Below are positions 38,501-47,500 of a DNA stretch of 64,000 nucleotides, piece after piece (position 1 is the stretch's first letter; every line of letters begins with the position of its first letter). The stretch comes from Cricetomys ansorgei (lineage: Eukaryota; Chordata; Mammalia; Rodentia; Nesomyidae), in NCBI GenBank assembly GCA_026225945.1, contig JAMJFZ010001131.1, forward strand, positions 26,254,001 through 26,318,000. Reading direction: 5' to 3'. The position numbers were made by a program, and so were the translations under genes. The notes under the pieces are model-generated. The model worked only from the letters and a program-made list of their open reading frames with translations. It had not been told where the DNA came from and did no database searches.

Positions 38501-41500
38501 GTAGGGTTTTAGTTACTGCATTGGTAATTGATATAACCATCTCCGCAATGTACTGTCTCCTTACAGACTCTTGTTCATCTGATAGTGAAACAGAAGACCC
38601 TTTGGAGAAGAGCTTGATAAGTGAAGAACTTTCCCCTGATATTAAAGAAGAATTAGAGAAAAATGAAGTTTTAAATGATGATAAACTAGATGAAGAAAAC
38701 CCAAAGATTATACATATGTTAAAAGAAAATGACAGGACTCAGCTGCAGCCCTTAGAAACCCTGAAGGTGGCGGTCGAAGAGAATGAACAAATAGTACATA
38801 TATTTGGAAACAAAGTGGAACAAGTAGACGAAGTTAAGAAACAGGTGGAAAAGTCTCCTAAAGGGAAGGGGAGGCGGAGTAAGACAAAAGATCTTCCTTT
38901 AGACATTATAAAGATTTCATCCTTCAACCAGGAGGAAGCCAGCAGTGAAACTCACGTAGACGCTCACAGCCTTGAGCTGTCTTCCCTAGACTGTAAAAAC
39001 TTTGCTTCTACTGAGGATGAAATCGACCAGTATGAGAAAGAAAAGAAGCTGAAACGGAAAATGCTGGGACAGACATCGCCAGAGAAAAGAGTAAGACTTG
39101 AGAATGGCCTGGAAGTGACGCCTGGCGGACCCCAAGAGAAGACCAGCGACGGCGTCGGAGCTGAGGACACGAAAGGCTTACATCTCGAGCAGCACTTGGA
39201 AACAGAAAATGAAGGAATGCCATCACTGACAGCAGAGCCAAACCAAGGCATCCAGGAACTGACTAGTGAGAAGCTAGACAGTCCCGCCGAGGAACCGATA
39301 CACACGCCACTAAAAGAAGAGGAGGATGTGATGCCTCTCATCGGGCCTGAAACCTTGGTTTGTCATGAGGTAGACTTGGATGATTTGGACGAAAAGGAAA
39401 AGAGCAGTGTTGAGGACATGGTAGTTGGAAGCTCTGAGTCTACCTCACTGGCTTCTGTCCCGCCTGCCCTGCCTCCTGTAGCTCAGCACAACTTCTCAGC
39501 AGCCTCCCCACTTGCTCTCAGCCAAGACGAGTCCCGAAGTGTAAGGAGTGAGAGTGATGTGACCATTGAGGTTGATAGTGTCGCGGAAGAACCGCAAGAA
39601 GGCCTCTGTGAAGGGGACCCAGCAAACGGCTTTGAAGCCAGCGTTGCCCCTGGTACCTGTAGTGTAATCATACGAGAAAGAGAGAGCAGAGAGAAGGGTA
39701 AGACTTCGTAGGAGGAAATTGCCTTTATGTTAAACAACAAATCAGGTTCAGATACGACAGATGCTTACTGTCTGTGGTTTTTAAAAAACAGAAACGATGT
39801 GGACAGGTGTGTAAACAGAGGGTCTGTTTCCGCTTTTGGTTTTGTTTTCAAGTGTTTTCTTTTCCTCCGTTTCAGGCCAGAAAAGGCCAAGCGACGGAAA
39901 TAGTGGATTAATGGCAAAAAAGCAGAAGCGAACCCCAAAGCGAACAAGTGCTGCAGCCAAAAGTGAGAAGAACGGAACAGGTCAGTGCTGCCTCAGAGGC
40001 GGAGGGGGCTTGGTCGCCCGAGCCAGCCCCAAAATGAGGAATTTTTCCAGCTTTTTATGGGGTATATGTGCGTGTGTGCGCGTGTGCACATGCATGCACA
40101 TGCCACCACGTGTGTGTGGAGGCCAGAGGGCAACTCTGTGCAGTCGGCTCTCTCTTCCCATCTGTATGTGGGTTCCGGGGCTCAAGCTCGTCGTCAGGCC
40201 TTTCCCGCCGTGCCATCTCGCCTGCCCTCCATTTTCATCTGAAAGTGTTTATTAGCTTTACTTAGAACTGGAATAGCCAAAATTATTATTTAATGGAAAG
40301 CAATTGAATATTAGGAAGGCATTTCAGAATCTTGAAGAAAAGAAAAATTACATTTATTATAGTGTTAAAAGTATGTAAAAACTTGGATTTCTACTGAGAA
40401 GTTTTCCTTTAGCCAAAATACTGACTTATAAATAACATAGAAATATTTAGTTTATTTTATGTATATGGATGCTTTGACTACATTTATGTTAATGCACCAT
40501 ACATCTGCCTGGGGCCCACAGAATTCAGAAGAGGGTACCAGATCCCCTGGAATTGGAGTTGCAGATGGTTGTAAGCCACTGTGTGGATACTGGGAAATGA
40601 AACTGGGTCCTCTGCGAAAGCAGAGTGCTCTTAACCACTGAGCCATCTTTTCATCCTGAAAAGTAAAGTAAATTCTTATAAAAAAGAAATAAATAGAAAA
40701 TTGATATGAATGGATTAGATTACATGAAAAGCAAACTTCTATATGAATAAAATTAAATAGTTGAAATAAGTATGATTGACTTTTGACAAGTTTGTTGCCA
40801 GTCCATGTATTAGGTAGAACAGCAGCTCATATCCTAACAGAAGGACCCTGGAGTTCGTACAGGAACAAAGGCACCTCAAAGGACTTGAAATTGCAGCTGT
40901 CTGATTCAGGCCTAAGGGAAAGAAAGTGATAGGAGATAAGACTGGATTAGAAATTAGAAAGGAATATACATAATTCTATAGCTTAAAAATCCAGAAGATA
41001 CTACCTTACTATGATCAAAGGGAATACTCTCTTGGCTGGGCATGGTAGCCCATGCTTTGATGCCAACATTAGGGAGGCTAAAGCAGGAAGACTGAAAGCT
41101 TGAAGCAAAAGAACAAATTAAACCCGTAAACAACTGGACAGAATGCAACAAGAAAAGAGTAACAGCAAAGACAATGAGCTAATCCCATCAAAAGTTGCAT
41201 AGTATGAGTCTAATCAAGGCCTCAGGACCACCAAGAAACTCAGCCTGGAGGGTATCTGACACAGTAACGGTCTTCTAACATTCACACGTGTAAGCTCATT
41301 GATGCCATGAGGAGAGGATATGTTCTGGATTGAAAGAGACTTCAGAGACATGGCCACTAAGTTTACATGCTTCTCACCTGGATCTTCTTGCTCTGAAGGG
41401 TACTGTGGATCATCAAGTGGCGGTCTGATAATTATGATCTGTGTGAGTTTCTGATGTTGATTGCTGTATAGGAGAATGTTAGCTAGATTTAGTCTCTGGA

Positions 41501-44500
41501 CATTCCTGTGGGGCATTATCTTGATAAAGTTAATTGAGGTTGGAAGGCACACCCACTATGGGCAGCACCATTCCCTAGGTGGAATCCTGGAGTGTATGAA
41601 AATATGAAAGTGAGCTGAGCACAAGCATTCATTTCCCTCTGCTTTATGACAGTCATGTCTGTGACCAGCTGCCCCAAGCACTACACAAAGAAATTCTGTC
41701 TGAAAAAACCAAAATATCATCATCATCATCATCAAACGATAAAAAATTTTGCCAAGCACTCAATAATATATCATTTTGAAGCATTTTTTCTACTTATGAA
41801 TTACATACTTTCCCCTTTTTCTGTTGTAATCCTTTATGTGTGTGTGAGAGAGAGAGAGAGAGAGAGTGCGCTCTGTGATGCCAAGAGGTGTAATTGCTTC
41901 CTCTGCTGTGTTTTGATACTTGAAGCTTCCCATCATTTATAATTGGAGTGAACGTATCGTTACAGGACAGAGCAGTGACAGTGAAGACCTTCCCGCCGTA
42001 GACAGTTCAAATAAATGCACACCAGTAAAGCACCTTAACTCGTCTAAGCCTCAGAAGCTGGCTCGCTCTCCTGCAAGAACCTCACCTCACATCAAAGATG
42101 GAGAGAAAGAGAAGCACAGAGAAAAGAATCCAAATTCTTCCCCTAGGACATATAAATGGAGCTTCCAACTCAGTAAGAATCTTCCAGATAACCTGAATGT
42201 ATATTGCAAAGTGTGACATTTCTTAAAATGTTGATTTGGAATAATGTTAATAATCATTAACAAATTATGTAGCCGTTCCAAATCAATAATCATCACTTAT
42301 ATGTAAATCTGCTCTTTTTTAAAAAAAATTTGGATAATGCTACTTTGGTAAGTGTGACAGGATCATCGGTTAAGAAACAAAACATAGCTGGGCGGCAGTG
42401 GCGCATGCCTTTAATCCCAGCACTTGAGAAGCAGAGGCAGGCGGATCTCTGTGAGTTCGAGGCCAGCCTGGTCTACAGAGTGAGTTCCAGGACAGCCAGA
42501 ATTACAACAGAGAAACTCTGTCTCAAAAAAAAAAAAAAAAAAACGAAACATGGACTGAGTGTGTGGTTCAGCACCCAGCACTATAACCCAGCACCCAGAG
42601 TGAAGCAGGAGGATCATAAGTTTGAGGGCAGCCTGGGCTACACAGACTTTGTATGTGGTGTGTGATTTCTATAAATCAGTGAAATGGAAGTACCCTCTCT
42701 GGTGCTGACAGTTGAAAATACTAATTACATTATATAGGTCAGATGGCTTTATTTTAATGTTTTCATGTGTTTTGTGATCATTAGAGTGATACATATTTAA
42801 TATAAAACACTTGGGGTAAAGAACTCTGTTTTGTAAATAAAGATTTATTTATGTATGTATTTTGTATGTAAGTGTTCTGTCTGCATATGGATCTGTATGT
42901 CGGAAGAGGGCATCAGATCTTGTTGTAGATGGTTGTGAGCCACCAGGTGGGTGCTGGGAATTGAACTCAGGACCTCTGGAAAATCAGTCAGTGCTCTTAA
43001 CTACTGAGCCATCTCTCCAGCCCAGAACTCTTAATCATAAATATAACTTAATCATATCTTGTGTCAAGAGCTTATATTATGTCACAATAAACTAAAGCTT
43101 TTACTGATTTGCAAGTTGGACTTTTTATAAAATTGCCTTATTTTTTCTCAAAGAATTACTTTGTTTTAAAAATTCAGATCAACTTTATCTTTCCTTTTAG
43201 ATGAATTAGATAATATGAACAGTACAGAGAGAATCTCTTTTCTCCAAGAAAAACTACAGGAAATCAGAAAATACTACATGTCTTTGAAGTCTGAAGTTGC
43301 AACCATCGACAGGAGAAGGAAAAGATTGAAAAAGAAAGACAGAGAAGGTAATGCTGTTTAAGTTTCTTTCTCTTTTTCAGGTACACTCCCTATTACTAAG
43401 CATGTTGGGTTTTCCAGGAGGACACACTCCACTTAACGAATATTTACTGGCTGCCCCTGTACTTGCATTTGTTATAAGGTTCAGCAAAATGAATAAGCCT
43501 AGGTATCTCCAGCATTACCTATTTGGAACCATAAATCATTCATAAACAACTACATGGCAGTCCAATGCAGCTTAGCAACACTAATGAGCATGTGTCACGT
43601 GCCAGAAGTTGTGCTGGTGATGTAGGGGCAAGATGAATTAGACACAGACTTTGATCTCTAATATCTTAATGTCTGATGGACAGTGTGTGACATTAACCAG
43701 TCTAGCAATTAGGTTACTTTGAAATAATTTTAAGGAGAGTAGTATTTGTGCTAGACCTTCCTTAAGAATGCAGAGTTGACAGCGAGTCACACATTGGTCC
43801 TGGTGTGTATCTTAGCTCTGCCAAAATAACAGTAATGGAAATCAAGTTCTGTGCCCTAAATTCATTTTTGATCAGATTAAAACAAAGAGAAATGGTCACT
43901 TACCAGTGTGACTATAGGGAGAAATAGTGTCCAAGATGGTAACCTCAATTGCTAGAGAAAATAGGAAGGGGGATTTATGTGTTGTTTGTGGCAGAACGAA
44001 TTGTGGTAGCTCCTGTATTAGTTTCTTTTGTATTGCTGTCACCGAAAGACTGTAAGGACTCAGGACAAATATAGTCCTTGTGATCTTTTTCCTTCAGTGG
44101 CTCTGCCACCAGCTTTTCACCCGAGGAGACCATCATACGAATCTGTCAAGGGATTTTACTCCATCAATTAGATCAGAGCAGTCGTAAAGGATTGTTTCTG
44201 AAAACCCCTCGTACACACATACCCAGAGGAGTTCTTTTCTAATCTCCCTAACATTTCTTTGTCTAATCAAGTTGACCGTTGAGACTACATTGTCAATTTA
44301 CACCCAAGCACATCCCTGTAACCACAGCATCCCACCCTGGTTTCCAAGAAGCCAATGTTCAGTTCACACTGATCCAGTCCATCTCCATTAGATTCAAAAG
44401 TCCCAACCACTCCAGTATTATTCAGAAGTCTAAGACTAGAACCCCCACCAAGACTCAAAAGCATCTTTGAGCTTTAAACCTCTGTTTTTAAAAAAATTTG

Positions 44501-47500
44501 TTTTTCCCTGTACTTCCAACATATAAGGCATAGTGCAAACATTCCTATTCCAAGAGGGAGGAGTCTGGACACAGAGAGGAGTGATGGAGCCAACGCAGAA
44601 GCCGGACTCATCAGAGCACACATTAAATTCTGTTGTCCCGTGTCTGGCATCAGTGGCACCTGGTATCCTGTTGTGATTTTCAAAGGGCTTATGCAGCCCC
44701 GCCTCTATGGACTTGCTGTCCACTTGGCCTCTGTCTTGGGTTGGAGGGCGATACCTGCAGAAACTGCAGAGGAACACAGCATACTGTGGTATTTCTAGGT
44801 ATATCCTTCAATCCTTAAACTTGTAGCCAAGGAGAATGCTACAGTGTTGTTGTTCACTCTTTTGAAGTATGAAACATGAAAAATAACCCGTGTTCATAAA
44901 TAGGGGATGCATGAAGAAATGGCTCTTTATTGCTTTAACAACAGCAACAACAAAAAGTCCCCTGTTCACAAGAAAATGAAACAGTTACCACAGCAGACAA
45001 GAAACATTGATCAGCAAGTCAGGTGCAGTGGTGTGGACCTGTAACCCTAGCACTCTGGATGGAGGCAGGAGAGCAGAGTTTGAGGCCACCCCAGGCTGCA
45101 TAGTAAGAAAAACAAACCAGACCCCCAAATGAAACCACAAAAAGAAATATCAACATTGTATCTTTTGGAGCTAAGGGTGTGTGTGTGTGTGTTATCCTTC
45201 AGGAGGCAGAATCAGGATTTCTACCAAGTTCAAAGCAAACCTAGACTACTTAGCAAAATCCTGTCTCAAAAAACTAAGCACAAAACAAATCCTCTGTCTG
45301 TAGGAAGCTGGGGCAGCCACTAGACTCTCCTAGCAGATAAAACAGTGCCAAGGAGCACGCCCACTCGCTCTTGCAGGTAGGACAGCAAGCAAGGCAGTTG
45401 ACACCTTGGAACTGCAGAAAAGCTCCCAAGTTCGTGACGTGGGTGAGGCTGAATTGAAAGGTTGGCTGAAACTGGAAGGAGAGATTGTATCATCATATCC
45501 ACCCTTTAAAGAAAGGTCACCCCTCCCCTGCTCTGGCAGAAACATGAACTGATTGGAATCAGCTTTGCAGACTCAGAGGCACCAGCTATATGGTTTTGGA
45601 GAAGGGTTAAATCAAAGTTGGATACCAAATGGTGACTCTCCCAGTCATTTTCCAACTCAGGCTGAAACCCTCCCACTCCTTGAAAACCATAGCCAAGTGT
45701 GCTTATTCCTGGGAGGAGAGAGAAGGCTTCTTCTGAAGAAACTATGCCTAGGCAAACAGTCTCCCCTGGAAACCAGCATTTGGATGCTCTGAACCAAAAA
45801 GCAAGACCTTTGCAAATCGCATGTGTTTTGACCGCATTGAAAGCTCTGAAGCTCAAACAGGGCTTCTAGTCAGCTTATAATAGCCCATTCCTATATGTGG
45901 GAACTGCATGACCTGACAAAGGTTGGAATAGGAAAAGAAAAGAAAGGGGGGAAAAAAACTCACAAAACTTTTTTTAAAAAAGCACAGAAATATATTAAAA
46001 ATTTAAAGCTAGTCATAAAGATTCACCATAATCCTAGCACTTGGGAGGTGGAAGCAGGAAGATCAAGAGTTCAAGGGCAGCCTGGTCTAGGTAGCTGGTT
46101 CAAGGCTAGGCTGGCCTGGGCTATGTAAGACCCTATTCCAAAAAAAAAAAAAAAAAAACAGAATTTTTTTTTCAGAGACAACGATCTGTGAAAATATGAC
46201 AGGGAGATTAAAAAATAGTAAAGGGGGCACATATAAAGCTGAAAAAAATACCATTAGAAAAGAAAAAGATAGATGTCTAGTGTTGTATGCCTGTAATGTC
46301 AGCACTTGAAATGCTAAGGCAGGAAGACAGGGAATTCCACCAGGGCAGCTACATAGAGATGCCCTGACTGAAAGAAATGGAGGGTGAGCAGTCTGGGCTA
46401 CATAGAGACACCATGTCTGAAAGAAGTGAACGGAGACAGTTTGGTATGTATGTAGGTACCTTTGTCTCAATGAAGTGGGGTTTCTGGGCAGGAAGGAGGG
46501 ACAGTGGAGTAATGAGAGCAGAAAGGATAAATAACAGTACAGAATGTGGTGAGGAACTCTAACTGGTAGAATGTCAGAAAGAACAGTGAAGAATATGAGG
46601 GAAGGCCTTTGAGGATTCTGGGAAAACTCAAGAGTGGTATGGATGTGAGTTAGAGGATGGAGAGGTTAACATGCCCTTATGAAGAGTGGAGAGTCACAGC
46701 ACTGGAAGTTACAGCTGCATGGACAACTCTTTAGAGCTTTTGTTTTCTTTGGGAGGTGAGTGGCTTTTTGAGGCAGGATCTCACCGTCTAGACCAGGCTG
46801 GCCGGGATGCATGGTGACTTTCATTCTCAGCCTCCCAAGTGCTGGGATTACAGGCTCAATTTCAGCTGCTAAAAGCTTACTATGGAAAAGTTACACACAG
46901 AAGAAATGAGTGAGCAGCATCCTATTTCCTAGGCCAGAGTCTTCAATAGCTACACTAGAAATAAGAAGCCAGACAAAGTGAACATGGGATCCTGCAGACG
47001 AGGTCTCCACATAGGAAAACACCAAGTCCTCGAATGGCTCCAGGGACTATATAGAGTAGAACAGAAAAGTTATTGCATACAGCTGAACAAGGATGTGGGG
47101 TTATTTCAGATAAACAGGGAAGCAGGGCTTATGGTACACAGCTGAGCCAAGGAGACAGGTTTAGTTAATCACATGGGAGCAGTCTAAAGGCTGTAAGCAT
47201 CCAGCAGAGAAGGCTGTGGTGGACACTTTCTGGATACACTATCAGTGCCCGCATTTGGAGCCCTGAGGAAGGCTTTGCCATCCCTCTGAGCCTCACCCTA
47301 CGCAGGAAGCCTTTGCTATTTTCCCATGGGTCTGAGACTGGTCCTTGCCCAACAACACACATTCACTCAGGACTTCACACCCTCGGGGCTTCCCACTCGC
47401 CACAGGAAAACAGGGCAACCCTTAGGGTGATGCTGAAACAGCAACAGCTGTAGCATGCCCAGTGAAGAGCAGGCTTGTTCAGCGACTGCTCCAGGATAGA

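Noticed and set aside
38488..38566. Start codon of the 407-codon open frame at 38488 as a gene start
   Set aside because: The ATG lies in the intron; a clear acceptor at 38566/38567 and in-frame joining to the exon ending at 35511 show this is an internal Arid4a exon.
38964..39341. Minus-strand frames within the large Arid4a exon
   Set aside because: Antisense shadows of an acidic coding exon (Glu codons read as Ser/Phe/Leu).
44436..44777. 113-codon minus-strand frame
   Set aside because: Lies in a probable MaLR remnant; no domain or retroviral motif is visible.
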